Below the pieces are notes generated by a model, which was given only the letters and a program-made list of their open reading frames with translations, did no database searches and had not been told where the DNA came from. A DNA stretch of 64,000 nucleotides from positions 186,001 to 250,000 of the forward strand of contig NZ_AUBU01000002.1 of the NCBI RefSeq assembly GCF_000429405.1, in the 5' to 3' direction. Positions 33,374 through 43,266 of the stretch are shown here, in pieces (the first letter of the stretch is position 1; every line of letters begins with the position of its first letter). Origin of the DNA: Algoriphagus marincola DSM 16067. GTDB taxonomy: Bacteria > Bacteroidota > Bacteroidia > Cytophagales > Cyclobacteriaceae. The position numbers and the translations under genes are program-made.

Positions 33374-34519
33374 ATGAAATTCGGAACCAAAGCCATTCAT
33401 GCAGGTGTAGAGCCAGATCCGAGTACGGGGGCTATCATGACCCCTATCTTTCAGACTTCCACATACGTGCAGCGCTCTCCCGGAGATCATCAGGGCTATG
33501 AGTATTCCCGTACCCATAATCCCACCCGAACTGCTCTCCAGCAAAATCTTGCTGCACTTGAAAATGGCAAGCATGGAATCTGTTTTTCATCCGGATTAGG
33601 TGCGATCGATGCCGTAATCAAACTATTCCGACCTGGTGATGAAATCATCAGTACCAATGACCTTTATGGTGGTACTTATCGGCTTTTCACCAAAGTTTTT
33701 GAGCCTTTCGGTATCAAGTTTCACTTTGTGCCTATGGCGGACCCAGCAGCGATCGAGTCAAAAATCACTGCGAATACAAAGATGATTTGGGTGGAAACAC
33801 CTACTAATCCCATGATGAATATTATTGATATTCAGGCAGTGGCAGACTTGGGAAAAAAACATGGTGTACTCGTGGCTGTGGACAATACATTTGCCTCCCC
33901 TTTTATCCAAAATCCACTCGATCTAGGAGCAGACATCGTGATGCACTCGGTGACTAAATACCTTGGCGGACATTCGGATGTGGTGATGGGAGCTTTGGTA
34001 GTGAATGATGATTCGCTCGCAGAGCGTTTGGCCTTTTTGCAAAACGCCTCCGGAGCGACTCCAGGTCCTCAGGATTGCTTCCTGGTACTTCGGGGCATCA
34101 AAACACTTCACCTACGGATGGAGCGTCACTCCCAAAATGGGAAGACCATTGCTGCCTATTTAAAAAATCACCCGAAAGTTGAAAAGGTATATTGGCCTGG
34201 ATTTGAAGATCACCCCAATCATGATATTGCTAAAAAACAAATGCGTGACTTTGGCGGCATGATTTCATTTACGCTGAAGGGCAATCGTCTGGAAGATGCC
34301 AAAAAAGTGATGGAAAACTTCCAAGTTTTCGCATTGGCAGAGTCCTTGGGAGGAGTAGAGTCGCTTTGCGGCCACCCTGCAAGTATGACCCACGCCAGCA
34401 TTCCAAAAGAAGAGCGTGAAAAGGTTGGTTTGGTAGATTCCCTGATCCGTCTCAGTGTGGGTGTGGAAGATGCTGAGGATCTAAAAAATGATCTTGCTCA
34501 AGCTTTATCTAGTATCTGA
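33374..34519 (+). CDS. Cystathionine gamma-synthase/lyase-type PLP enzyme
   Basis: The 381-residue Cys/Met-metabolism PLP enzyme has the PLP lysine Lys195 in SVTKYLGGHSDVVMGALV, with FSSGLGAIDAVIKL and VAVDNTFASPF segments. The early EYSRTHNPTRTALQQNLAAL block is typical of the fold. The family interconverts O-acyl-homoserine, cysteine and cystathionine, or cleaves cystathionine. Sequence alone does not separate synthase from lyase, and many annotations read cystathionine gamma-synthase. No SAM riboswitch is recognisable in the 91-base leader. It is monocistronic and convergent, directly abutting the next minus-strand gene (no gap). Confidence 0.93.
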   Translation: MKFGTKAIHAGVEPDPSTGAIMTPIFQTSTYVQRSPGDHQGYEYSRTHNPTRTALQQNLAALENGKHGICFSSGLGAIDAVIKLFRPGDEIISTNDLYGGTYRLFTKVFEPFGIKFHFVPMADPAAIESKITANTKMIWVETPTNPMMNIIDIQAVADLGKKHGVLVAVDNTFASPFIQNPLDLGADIVMHSVTKYLGGHSDVVMGALVVNDDSLAERLAFLQNASGATPGPQDCFLVLRGIKTLHLRMERHSQNGKTIAAYLKNHPKVEKVYWPGFEDHPNHDIAKKQMRDFGGMISFTLKGNRLEDAKKVMENFQVFALAESLGGVESLCGHPASMTHASIPKEEREKVGLVDSLIRLSVGVEDAEDLKNDLAQALSSI

Positions 34520-35353
34520 TTAACCGAGAATTTTAGCAAATAACTGACTGGCCTGTTTTTCGATCACGGAAGACAGGCCTTTCTTTTTCTGCTTCAACTC
34601 CTTGGCCCAATCAAGGTATTTCTGAGATATCTTTGGTTTTTCTGCCAAAAACTGACTGAGAAATTGAATCTCCAAATGATTGATATACCAGCTATCCAGG
34701 CTATTAATCATTTGCTTCATTTCTGCATGAATACGCGCTATGAAAATCGGGTTTAATCCCAAATGCCCTAACAGTTGTTCCAGCTTCATGATTTTCTGCA
34801 GTCCCAAATGCAAGTCTTTATAAGCTCGGCTATCCATTCCTTTTTTCCACTCGAGTTCGAAAAACTCCAACTCATCTTGGACCAACTGATGAATCGCCGT
34901 ACTCACTTCAAGGACTTTAAGTCCCTTACTTGATTTTTTGACCTGGTCGAGCAGTTGACTCCATTCAGAGGTAGTACTGCCTACAATCCTATCAAAAGCA
35001 ACTTTATGCAATCCCCTCTTGTGAGTTTGGATAAACTGCTCATAGGAATTATATCGGATAGCTAGATTTGATTGTCTCTTTTCCAACCCTTGTTCTACGG
35101 CCTTTAGGCGGATGATTTTTTTTAGATCTTTTTCCAAAGGCCTGAAGTCCCGAATGAGTTGGTTAGAGAGTTCTTTTTGCTCAAAATGGATTTTGCCAAT
35201 CAAATCTGCGAATAGCTCGAGGTATAGCAGCTTGTCATAGAGTTGCCCGGCTTTTTTGGATCGAATCCGCTTGCTAAGCTCGAAAAACAATTGAATAGCC
35301 TCATGATGGCTTTTTTCAAAAACAGAAAAAACAGGCGAAACTTTAGTCTGCAT
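34520..35353 (-). CDS. Hypothetical helical protein (possibly CHAD-like)
   Basis: The 277-residue, strongly helical and basic protein has no signal or membrane segment. It contains two similar helical halves with scattered His and basic residues (FEKSHHEAIQLFFELSKRIR near 12-31 and IARIHAEMKQMINSLDSW near 205-222). This recalls the CHAD (conserved histidine alpha-helical) fold that binds polyphosphate, but the match is weak and is an inference. It is last in a minus-strand operon after photolyase and the Smr protein, with a 3-base gap to the latter. Confidence 0.62.
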   Translation of the reverse strand: MQTKVSPVFSVFEKSHHEAIQLFFELSKRIRSKKAGQLYDKLLYLELFADLIGKIHFEQKELSNQLIRDFRPLEKDLKKIIRLKAVEQGLEKRQSNLAIRYNSYEQFIQTHKRGLHKVAFDRIVGSTTSEWSQLLDQVKKSSKGLKVLEVSTAIHQLVQDELEFFELEWKKGMDSRAYKDLHLGLQKIMKLEQLLGHLGLNPIFIARIHAEMKQMINSLDSWYINHLEIQFLSQFLAEKPKISQKYLDWAKELKQKKKGLSSVIEKQASQLFAKILG

Positions 35354-35356
35354 GGA

Positions 35357-36307
35357 TCAAGAGATTCGTACTAGGGTCGCCCCATATCCCCATTTATCCT
35401 TCTGGGTGTCCTTAAAGTACTGAATATTTCTCAATTCACTCAGTCGCTTTTGAATTTCTTTGCGGAGGACTCCATTGCCAATTCCATGAACGAAGGTGAT
35501 TTCATGCATTCCAGATGCAATTGCTTGATTGAGGTTTTTTTCAAAGGTCTCAAGCTGAATTCTTAGCATCTCCGAATTACTCATTCCTGTCGGGTCTTGT
35601 ACGAGCTCTTCGATGTGTAAATCGATTCGCTGTGCTGGCTTTTTGATGGGTTCGGTGATTGGTTTTGGCTTGATATTTTCCAGCTCAAGATTAAGTTTCT
35701 GAACGTCCAAATCATGGGTGGTTTGCTCCAAATGAAAAAGATAACCTCTCTTGCCCAAAAGAGGTGCTTCTCCAAGATGTTTGAAAAACTGGGAAGCTTT
35801 GATCTTGAGTTTTCTTTCAAAAGGTTTCTTCTCCGGGCCTAGCTGGGTTTGAATGGGAAAAAACCGAAGTAAAAAAGCCGGCCATTCATCGAGTTGCTTT
35901 AGGATTCGGTCATCAAATTTTTTGCTTTCTCCGGAAAGTAATTTGTCGGCGAAAAGCGTCCGATGATTCGTGCCGAAGACCTCCGAGCAATGCACCAAAT
36001 ATCCATCCCGGCTATCGTTGATGAGGTAAAGGCTGATGTTTTGATCATTGATGGGAATAAAGGCAAGATACAAACCTTGATCCTTGGGCTTGGAAATAGA
36101 TAAGGGTGTTTTTTCCTCCTCGACTCCCTCTTCTTTTTTTCCAAAATAGGCTTTCTCGGCCGAGTGGATGACTACCGCTTCAGACTTGAGAGCAGGAATG
36201 GTGAACCCATCTTCGATTTCTACTTCAATCCTACCACTGGAGGAAATTTTTCGTACAATTCCCTCTTCTGTGCTTCGTAGTAGTCTGACTCGGTCTCCGA
36301 TATTCAT
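35357..36307 (-). CDS. Smr-domain protein (DUF2027/MutS2-like)
   Basis: The 316-residue cytoplasmic protein has an N-terminal SH3/KOW-like part (MNIGDRVRLLRSTEEGIVRK then ISSSGRIEVEIED), as in DUF2027. A central linker rich in Lys and Glu follows, then a C-terminal Smr domain from about residue 225 (QRIDLHIEELVQDPTGMSNS, HEITFVHGIGNGVLRKEI, KDTQKDKWGYGATLVRI). Smr domains nick branched DNA or act on RNA. Its start overlaps the photolyase stop by 4 bases, so the two are translationally coupled. Both could work on DNA structure and damage. Confidence 0.88.
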   Translation of the reverse strand: MNIGDRVRLLRSTEEGIVRKISSSGRIEVEIEDGFTIPALKSEAVVIHSAEKAYFGKKEEGVEEEKTPLSISKPKDQGLYLAFIPINDQNISLYLINDSRDGYLVHCSEVFGTNHRTLFADKLLSGESKKFDDRILKQLDEWPAFLLRFFPIQTQLGPEKKPFERKLKIKASQFFKHLGEAPLLGKRGYLFHLEQTTHDLDVQKLNLELENIKPKPITEPIKKPAQRIDLHIEELVQDPTGMSNSEMLRIQLETFEKNLNQAIASGMHEITFVHGIGNGVLRKEIQKRLSELRNIQYFKDTQKDKWGYGATLVRIS

Positions 36308-37602
36308 GAATTTAGTGCTTCTTTATAGGTGTCAATGGCTCTTTGCCTTGCAAATTTATGATCTACGATGGGTTTTGGATAATCATTGCTGTCTAATTCA
36401 GGAATCCATTTTTTAATGTAGCGTAGATCCTTGTCAAACTTGTCTGTTTGAGACTCCGGATTAAATACTCGGAAGTAAGGCTGAGCGTCCGTTCCCGTCC
36501 CCGCTGCCCATTGCCAGCCACCATTGTTAGAGGCAAGTTCAAAGTCCAGAAGCTTACGTGCGAAATAGGCCTCTCCCCATCTCCAATCTATCAAAAGGTG
36601 TTTGGTAAGAAAGGACGCCACGATCATTCGTACACGGTTGTGCATGTATCCGGTGGTGTTGAGTTCCCTCATTCCCGCATCGACTATAGGATAGCCGGTT
36701 TTGCCTTCACACCAGGCTTTGAACTCCTCTTCGTTATTTCTCCATGGAATCTGGTCATACGCCGGCTTGAATGCCTTATCCACCACCTGTGGATTGTATG
36801 CCAAAATAGTCATGTAAAACTCTCTCCATATCAATTCATTCAAGTAAGTATCGTTGAGTTTCGAGGCAGTAAGGGCTAATTTCCGAATCGAGATTGTGCC
36901 AAATCGTAGGTGAATTCCAAGTCGACTCGTTCCTTCTTTTGCAGGGAAGTTTCGATTTTTATCATAATGCCGAATGATATCTTCGTCTGTCATTTTAGGA
37001 GGAATTTCAATCGAAGATTTTTCGAAGCCTACCTCTTTGAGCGAGGGGAGATCAAATGCTTTGCACCCTAGAAGATTTTTCCAATGGAAATAATTCAGGG
37101 GCTCTATGGTCTGTTTTTTAAACTCCTCTAGCCAAACCCTACTGTAGGGGGTGAAGACTTTGTAGAATTCTCCGGAGCCATTCAAAACTTCTCCCGGCTC
37201 AAAAATCATTTGATCTTTGAAGGTGAAGAGTTCAATATCTTTTTCCTTTAGAAGTTTTGCCACTTCCTTATCACGCTCTTTGGCATAGGGCTCATAATCC
37301 CTGTTGGTATAGACTGCCTGCACGTCGTAATCCTCGAGAAGGGATTTGAAAACTTCCACAGGACGTCCAATTTTCACCAGAAGGCTGCTGTCTTTTTCTT
37401 CAAATTGTGACTTGAGATCTGTGATTTGATCGTGGATGAAGCCTACTCTTGCATCATCTTTATCCTCCAGTTTTTCGAGGATATTTTGATCAAAAATGAA
37501 TAGAGGGAGCACGTTTTCCTCCTGCGAAAGTGCGTAATACAGTCCAGTATTATCATCCAGACGAAGGTCTCGTCGAAACCAAAACAGCGTGATTTTTTGC
37601 AT
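36304..37602 (-). CDS. Deoxyribodipyrimidine photolyase/cryptochrome
   Basis: The 432-residue enzyme has a photolyase N-terminal antenna domain (TLFWFRRDLRLDDNTGLYYA) and a C-terminal FAD-binding domain. The latter contains TSRLGIHLRFGTISIRKLA, WREFYMTILAYNP, PIVDAGMRELNTTGYMHNRV and RKLLDFELASNNGGWQWAAG, followed by GTDAQPYFRVFNP. These match CPD photolyase/class I cryptochrome folds. It repairs UV-induced pyrimidine dimers using blue light. It is the first gene of a photolyase-Smr-helical protein operon, all on the minus strand with overlaps or near-zero gaps. Confidence 0.95.
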   Translation of the reverse strand: MQKITLFWFRRDLRLDDNTGLYYALSQEENVLPLFIFDQNILEKLEDKDDARVGFIHDQITDLKSQFEEKDSSLLVKIGRPVEVFKSLLEDYDVQAVYTNRDYEPYAKERDKEVAKLLKEKDIELFTFKDQMIFEPGEVLNGSGEFYKVFTPYSRVWLEEFKKQTIEPLNYFHWKNLLGCKAFDLPSLKEVGFEKSSIEIPPKMTDEDIIRHYDKNRNFPAKEGTSRLGIHLRFGTISIRKLALTASKLNDTYLNELIWREFYMTILAYNPQVVDKAFKPAYDQIPWRNNEEEFKAWCEGKTGYPIVDAGMRELNTTGYMHNRVRMIVASFLTKHLLIDWRWGEAYFARKLLDFELASNNGGWQWAAGTGTDAQPYFRVFNPESQTDKFDKDLRYIKKWIPELDSNDYPKPIVDHKFARQRAIDTYKEALNS

Positions 37603-37647
37603 AATTTACTTTTTCAAAATAAGCCCTTAGCCTACAAAAATGTTTTC

Positions 37648-40600
37648 TTATCGTTGATCGATATGGATAATTTGAACGGGTTTATTGTAAATAGAATCAA
37701 GTCTCTCCACTACCGGGCTAAGATCGATCGGTTTCCAATCGGCTTCTTCTTGAAATCTGAGGTAGTTATCAGAGTCTTCAATCAGGGAGGTGTTTCTTTT
37801 TTTCTCCTTCCGCTGTGTAATTTTCTGAAATAGTTCAGAGAAAGAATTGAAGGAAACATTTTGAGTGAGTGCTACCCCGTAGGTGACAATATTCTGTGAT
37901 AGCGAGAGCGAAGTGAAGGTATTGAAGTTATTTCTATTGAATATTCGCATTCGATATACCCCATCGTCTGTGAGTAAGTATTCAGCTTGCCAATCACCAA
38001 TGATGGATGCAGCTCCAGCCTGCCCGGTATTATCTGTAAATCCTCCATCTCTTGACACTCTTAGTCGGCCGTCGAGAAAAGTATAGGCAACACTTAGCTG
38101 GAAAGTTTCCAGGGTGTTTTGATCCAGGTTGGCAAGGTCAATATTGATTTCAAGGTTTTTATCCACTTGGCTGGCAAGTGAATTAAGTTGGGCTGATAGC
38201 AATTGCCCCAAGCTATTTGATATGGAGTTGACGCCTGCAAACTGACCCTCCGGAGAAAATGAACGGCTCATAATCACGGAGAAAACCTGTCGGTTCATTT
38301 CCTGCTCATCGTTGGCGATACGAGACTGAAAGGATGAGATGGCAGTTTGAACTTCTCCACTATTGGGAAGCTCAGAGAAATCAAAACCAAAGGAAATATC
38401 AGGCGACATCAGTTCCCCGTCAAGATTCATGATGACACTGACTGGGTAACGCCTGTTGGTACCATTTTGCTGATCTTGTGTCGTACTCGTGGCCAGTAAA
38501 GGCTGAATAGACACGGACTCTGTGTATTGTGCGGTAAGGTCGAGGATTCCCTCATACGGATCTCCATACCAAGATATTCTGCCCCCGGGCTGTACGGTGA
38601 ATTTTTTATTCACGACATTGTAAAGGGAGAAATCATAACTCGCTTCGGTTACCTCGTAGGTACCATTCAGCTGGAAGGTCCCTTGGGTATCGATATTCAT
38701 GGTCAGGATACCTCTGCCTCGCCCCGAGATTTTTTCCTGCGTCCGTGGGTCAATGATAATTTCAGCGTAGGCATCGGGAGTTACCTCCATGGTGAAGTTC
38801 ATCTGGAAGTTCTGAATGTCTAGGCGATCTATTTCTTCATTAATTGACTGGACAGATACTGTATCATAAATATTGACAAAAGTGATGTAATCTTCACTGA
38901 CCTGCTCATTACTGCTGCTCAAAGGAATGAAAATCCGAGTATCGCGTTCACTTCTTGCTCTTGCGTCCATGATGAGATTATCGGTATTTCCACTTAAATC
39001 CATTTCCCCTGTGACATAAATGTTCCCGTAAAAGACCTCATTGTCTTTGGCAGAGGTATTCATGACTTGAAAGTTTCTTAAGTCAGCCTGTATGTCAAGT
39101 CTGATGTTATCCAAGCCTTGGTAGTTTAATCCACCCTTCAGGTCAGCTGTATTTCCCCGTACATCCTTTGCAATTAATTTGTCAAAGCGAACTTGACCTG
39201 GAGTGAAAAGCACGCTCCCATCCAATTGATAAAGAGTATTCAGGTAATTGACACGTAATTTTCCCTGATCGATCTTTCCCTCACCCACCAAGGTAGGATT
39301 AATGGCATCACCTTTCAGCTGAATGTCACCGGTGATCTGACCCCCCATGTCAGAGAGGTAATTGGAGAGAAATGGCTCGAAAATTTTGATTTCTGCCTCT
39401 TGAAGTTTTCCGTTGAGATCAAATTCAAGAGAGCCTAGCTCCAAGTCACCTACCAGAGTGATGGTTTTTTTTCCATCGAGCATATTTTCAATTTGCAAAA
39501 CCATTGCATCATCCTTAAGATGAGCTTCTGTTGAGAGGTCTCCGATTGGGATTTCGTTAATCGTCAGATTCTTTATTCCGATTTCGGCATCCAAAGTCAT
39601 TTTACCTGCCTCTCCTGTACTGGAGCGAATCAGTCCGTTTACCTTTCCTTCATATTCCTGTGGAGTCAGGGTGTTGAGAATATTGGCATTCACCTGATCA
39701 AGGCTCAACGTCCATTCATCCTCCGGGCGATTGCTTAAAACTCCCTCTAAGTCAATTTTTTGTTCGCCAGAAATGAGCATCAGGTTTTCAAACTTTACAG
39801 AACCGGGAAGGAGTGTGACAAGGTTGTTGGGGTCAAACTGCCAGTTACTACTTAGTACAGTTAGTTGGGAAGGCTTGAGCTGTAGAGTGGTTTGAGAAGG
39901 GGAAAATTGAGCTACTGCATTGACACGGGCTTTGCTTTGAGTCGAGTCCTGATCCAGGGCTAAATTCAGATCCAGGGCATCGTTGTTCCAAATTGCTTCA
40001 AATCCCAAATTGCTGAAATCGAGTTTTCCGCCAATATTTTGTTGCTTTGAGAAGATGTAAAAAGAAGCTAAAATCTCGGGACTGTTGATGATTTTGGAAG
40101 TGTTGAAATCAATATTTACCTGCCTTGCTTCATTAGCACCATATCGTAGCGTGTCAATCCCTGAGAAAAAGTTGAAAATCGTATTTTCTTCTGTTTGATA
40201 AAATGCTCCTTCGACTAGGGTGTTTTTAGAAATATAAAGATCGGGTTTGAGCAGTCGTAGAATGGGATTTATATCAATCAGGTTGATATTCAGGTCAAGA
40301 TTGTAGGGGACAGAGAAATAGTCCGTGTTTTCCGCCACTGGGGCTTCGTCTTGCAGAAGTATGGCCAAATATTGCTGAAGCAAAAAAGGTAAATCCTTTG
40401 CCATTTGCTCCAATTTAAACTGACCCGAGGCACCAGCAACGATGTAGTCAGAGTTTAGAGACATAGTCCTCGTACCTCCGGCAAAAAGTGACTGAAAATA
40501 AAAATCTCCTACTTCCAATACCCTGTCTTGGTAGCCGACGACTAAATCATTGAAACGCATAATACCAGTCAAATCGTCGATATTGATCCCTTGGGTGTCA

Positions 40601-42252
40601 ATTTCCAACTTTCCTTTGAAATATGCTGGTGTGTCAATAAGATTAATAGCTTGAAGATTGGCCGAATCTAGTGTGAGCAGTAGAGAAATAGCTTCCGAGC
40701 TGTCCTTTAGATTGATACTTCCCCCACCATTCAATTTTAGGTTTGGGTCATTGATGCTGATATTCCCTTCGAAAAGCTCCAAGCCGTATTTTGCGTCAGT
40801 TTGGATCCCTGTGTAATTGTAGCCCAATAGTCCGAAATTTGAAACATTGGCGTCTAGGTCCAAAAGCAAATCATCCAGTGACTTTCCTTCTGCCTCTACC
40901 GTACCGCTTAATGAGATTTTTTGAAAAGTTTCTCGCTGATCGGTCAGGATGCCTAGATTGAAGTTTTCAACATCTACTCGGGACACGACTTCATTCTTCC
41001 CGTTTTGGTTTTCATAGCGGATCCTGCCTGAAACTTTTCCTATTGAAGTTCGAAAATCTCCATCCGTATCGAACCGGTCTAAAAAACCTCTGAAATTTGA
41101 ACTGAGGCGAATAGTCCCAAATTTCAAAACCTCCGTTTTGCTGGATTCTGGCAAGTAAGGACTTAAATCTTTGGTGTCAAGCGTGGAGTTTTGAAGAGAA
41201 AGGTTGATGTATGTATTTTCTATATCTGGCAAGCCGTCTAGCAAAATCGATCCAAATACCTCCGTTTTTTCGCCGAGTCTAAGAATAAATTCATCTGTTT
41301 TGATTTCTGAAACCGGACCTGTGAAGTTTCCCGTGATTACTAGTTCATCCTGAATATCGGGAAGAGTAGGGGCGAAAAAGCGAAGGTCTCCCAATCCTAA
41401 GGTGGTTTCTTTCATGTTTGCATTGATTGTCACCTCGGTAATGAATTCCGAGAAAGCGCCGACTGAACTATATTCCAGTCTTAAAAAATCTTTGATGTGA
41501 CTTTCATTCGTGACTAGCTTCAAATTCGCAAATTCCATAAACTGGGGAGAGTAAATGAAATCAGTCCGAAATTCCTTGATATTTAATCCAGACCCAGATT
41601 CGAGGCCAACCATGTGGGCTATCTTGATGCCAATTTCACCTCCGTCGAGGTAGAATTCACTGGCTGAAATGCTAATGTCCTCAAACCGCATTCGGTTATA
41701 ATCCAAGCCTTCGGAAATGGGCTCGGAATTGAAGTTGACCAAGGCAAAGCTTGAGTTGCGCATATCGATCTGCCCAATCCCAAATTTCGGGCTTGCTCCT
41801 CCGCCTCCTGAACTGAAACGATTGCTTAATTCATTGACCCAAAGGTTAATATTCATCGATGAGTCACCTTGATGCGTCAAAAGCTGAATTTTTGCTTTTT
41901 CGATCCTCACCTGGTCAAGGCTTGGCTGACCTGCCGCAAGGAGCTTTCCCAATTCAAAATCCACAAAGATTTCCCCTGCACCAATCATGATACTATCTCG
42001 GTGATCTCGGATTTCCACATCCGAGAGACTCAAAGCGTCCATCCAATTCAGATGAATTCTTCCAATAGAGGTTTCAAACTGACTGTCAGAATTTAGAAAA
42101 TTAGTAGCCCGTTGAATGAGCCAATTTTGGACTGGAGCAGTTTGAACCAATAGGGCAACAGCGATCAGGAACACTGTCAGAGAAAAGATTACCCATAAGA
42201 CTATCCGGAACGCTTTGTGCAAAAAATCCGTAACTTTCGGTTTATTTTCCAA
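37648..42252 (-). CDS. tamB: TamB-like translocation/assembly protein (DUF490)
   Basis: The 1534-residue protein has one N-terminal membrane helix (about 17-33, IVLWVIFSLTVFLIAVALLV). A huge beta-strand-rich AsmA/TamB-type body follows, with repeated G-x-(L/I)-x-(L/I)-x-G patterns such as GTIRLSSNFRG, GQITGDIQLKGDA and GKIDQGKLRVNY. A C-terminal TamB (DUF490) domain has RGILTMNIDTQGTFQLNGTY and RRYPVSVIMNLDGELMSP. TamB bridges the periplasm and moves phospholipids or assists outer-membrane assembly. The only start that keeps the N-terminal helix complete is TTG at 42252. The ATG of the divergent tsaD begins on the same base. An alternative start is the TTG at 42222. Confidence 0.92.
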   Translation of the reverse strand: MENKPKVTDFLHKAFRIVLWVIFSLTVFLIAVALLVQTAPVQNWLIQRATNFLNSDSQFETSIGRIHLNWMDALSLSDVEIRDHRDSIMIGAGEIFVDFELGKLLAAGQPSLDQVRIEKAKIQLLTHQGDSSMNINLWVNELSNRFSSGGGGASPKFGIGQIDMRNSSFALVNFNSEPISEGLDYNRMRFEDISISASEFYLDGGEIGIKIAHMVGLESGSGLNIKEFRTDFIYSPQFMEFANLKLVTNESHIKDFLRLEYSSVGAFSEFITEVTINANMKETTLGLGDLRFFAPTLPDIQDELVITGNFTGPVSEIKTDEFILRLGEKTEVFGSILLDGLPDIENTYINLSLQNSTLDTKDLSPYLPESSKTEVLKFGTIRLSSNFRGFLDRFDTDGDFRTSIGKVSGRIRYENQNGKNEVVSRVDVENFNLGILTDQRETFQKISLSGTVEAEGKSLDDLLLDLDANVSNFGLLGYNYTGIQTDAKYGLELFEGNISINDPNLKLNGGGSINLKDSSEAISLLLTLDSANLQAINLIDTPAYFKGKLEIDTQGINIDDLTGIMRFNDLVVGYQDRVLEVGDFYFQSLFAGGTRTMSLNSDYIVAGASGQFKLEQMAKDLPFLLQQYLAILLQDEAPVAENTDYFSVPYNLDLNINLIDINPILRLLKPDLYISKNTLVEGAFYQTEENTIFNFFSGIDTLRYGANEARQVNIDFNTSKIINSPEILASFYIFSKQQNIGGKLDFSNLGFEAIWNNDALDLNLALDQDSTQSKARVNAVAQFSPSQTTLQLKPSQLTVLSSNWQFDPNNLVTLLPGSVKFENLMLISGEQKIDLEGVLSNRPEDEWTLSLDQVNANILNTLTPQEYEGKVNGLIRSSTGEAGKMTLDAEIGIKNLTINEIPIGDLSTEAHLKDDAMVLQIENMLDGKKTITLVGDLELGSLEFDLNGKLQEAEIKIFEPFLSNYLSDMGGQITGDIQLKGDAINPTLVGEGKIDQGKLRVNYLNTLYQLDGSVLFTPGQVRFDKLIAKDVRGNTADLKGGLNYQGLDNIRLDIQADLRNFQVMNTSAKDNEVFYGNIYVTGEMDLSGNTDNLIMDARARSERDTRIFIPLSSSNEQVSEDYITFVNIYDTVSVQSINEEIDRLDIQNFQMNFTMEVTPDAYAEIIIDPRTQEKISGRGRGILTMNIDTQGTFQLNGTYEVTEASYDFSLYNVVNKKFTVQPGGRISWYGDPYEGILDLTAQYTESVSIQPLLATSTTQDQQNGTNRRYPVSVIMNLDGELMSPDISFGFDFSELPNSGEVQTAISSFQSRIANDEQEMNRQVFSVIMSRSFSPEGQFAGVNSISNSLGQLLSAQLNSLASQVDKNLEINIDLANLDQNTLETFQLSVAYTFLDGRLRVSRDGGFTDNTGQAGAASIIGDWQAEYLLTDDGVYRMRIFNRNNFNTFTSLSLSQNIVTYGVALTQNVSFNSFSELFQKITQRKEKKRNTSLIEDSDNYLRFQEEADWKPIDLSPVVERLDSIYNKPVQIIHIDQR
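42231..42238 (+). promoter_or_regulatory. Possible tsaD -7 box (TAACTTTC) inside tamB
   Basis: TAACTTTC matches TANNTTTG in seven of eight positions and would put a transcript start just before the tsaD ATG at 42252. A TTTG lies at 42214-42217, but the spacing (13) is short. Since tsaD has no intergenic upstream DNA, its promoter must lie inside tamB, which supports this position. Confidence 0.35.
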
Positions 42253-43265
42253 TGGGTACTAAGACTAATTACATACTAGCTATCGAATCATCCTGTGACG
42301 AAACATCCGCCTCAGTGATCGCTAATGGCAAAGTACTTAATAATATCATCGCCACACAATCAGTTCACGAAAAATATGGAGGGGTAGTTCCGGAGCTAGC
42401 TTCTCGGGCACATCAAGAAAATATAGTGCCAGTCGTCCAGGAGGCATTGGATTCCGCAAGTATTTCAAAATCTGAGCTTTCTGCGATAGCATTTACCCGT
42501 GGCCCCGGTTTGATGGGAGCGCTTTTGGTGGGTGTGAGTTTTGCCAAGGCAATGGCACAGGCATTGGATATCCCGCTTATTGAGGTTAATCATATGCAGG
42601 CGCATGTCTTAGCGCATTTTATCGAGGACCCCAAGCCTACTTTTCCATTTCTTTGTTTGACAGTAAGTGGAGGCCATACGCAATTGGTCAAAGTAAATTC
42701 AGCCTTGGACATGCAAGTGATTGGGGAGACTCGGGATGATGCTGTAGGCGAGGCATTTGATAAGACTGCGAAACTTCTCGGCTTGCCTTATCCAGGTGGT
42801 CCTTTGATCGATAAATATGCAAAAGAGGGAAATCCTAAAGCTTTTGATTTTCCGGTGACCCGAATGCCGAATCTGGATTTTTCCTTCAGTGGAATCAAGA
42901 CTGCAGTTTTATATTTTCTGAAAGAGCAACTTCAAGGAAATCCGGACTTTATTCAGGAAAATTTATTCGACCTCTGTGCAAGCATTCAATATACTTTGAT
43001 CGAAATGCTTCGTATCAAATTGGTGCAAGCTGCCAAAGAAACTGGGATCCGGCAAGTAGCCATTGCAGGGGGTGTTTCTGCTAATTCAGGGTTGAGGAAG
43101 ACATTGGAATTGGAGGCAAAAAAGAGAAACTGGGAACTTTTTATCCCAAAATTTGAGTACTGCACAGACAATGCGGCGATGATAGCCATGGCAGCACACT
43201 TTAAATATTTGGAAGGGGAATTTTCCTCTTTGGAGGTCACGCCTCTTGCAAAAATGAAAATCTAA
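42252..43265 (+). CDS. tsaD: tRNA N6-adenosine threonylcarbamoyltransferase
   Basis: The 337-residue TsaD/Kae1/YgjD protein transfers the threonylcarbamoyl group to A37 of ANN-decoding tRNAs, together with TsaB and TsaE. The N-terminal ILAIESSCDETSASVI, the metal-binding NHMQAHVLAHF (His-x3-His) and the SGGHTQLVKV motif are diagnostic. The C-terminal GVSANSGLRK and YCTDNAAMIAMAA segments carry the third metal ligand and the nucleotide site. Length is normal. It starts on the same base as the tamB start codon on the other strand, and smpB follows with a 1-base gap. Confidence 0.97.
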   Translation: MGTKTNYILAIESSCDETSASVIANGKVLNNIIATQSVHEKYGGVVPELASRAHQENIVPVVQEALDSASISKSELSAIAFTRGPGLMGALLVGVSFAKAMAQALDIPLIEVNHMQAHVLAHFIEDPKPTFPFLCLTVSGGHTQLVKVNSALDMQVIGETRDDAVGEAFDKTAKLLGLPYPGGPLIDKYAKEGNPKAFDFPVTRMPNLDFSFSGIKTAVLYFLKEQLQGNPDFIQENLFDLCASIQYTLIEMLRIKLVQAAKETGIRQVAIAGGVSANSGLRKTLELEAKKRNWELFIPKFEYCTDNAAMIAMAAHFKYLEGEFSSLEVTPLAKMKI

Positions 43266-43266
43266 A

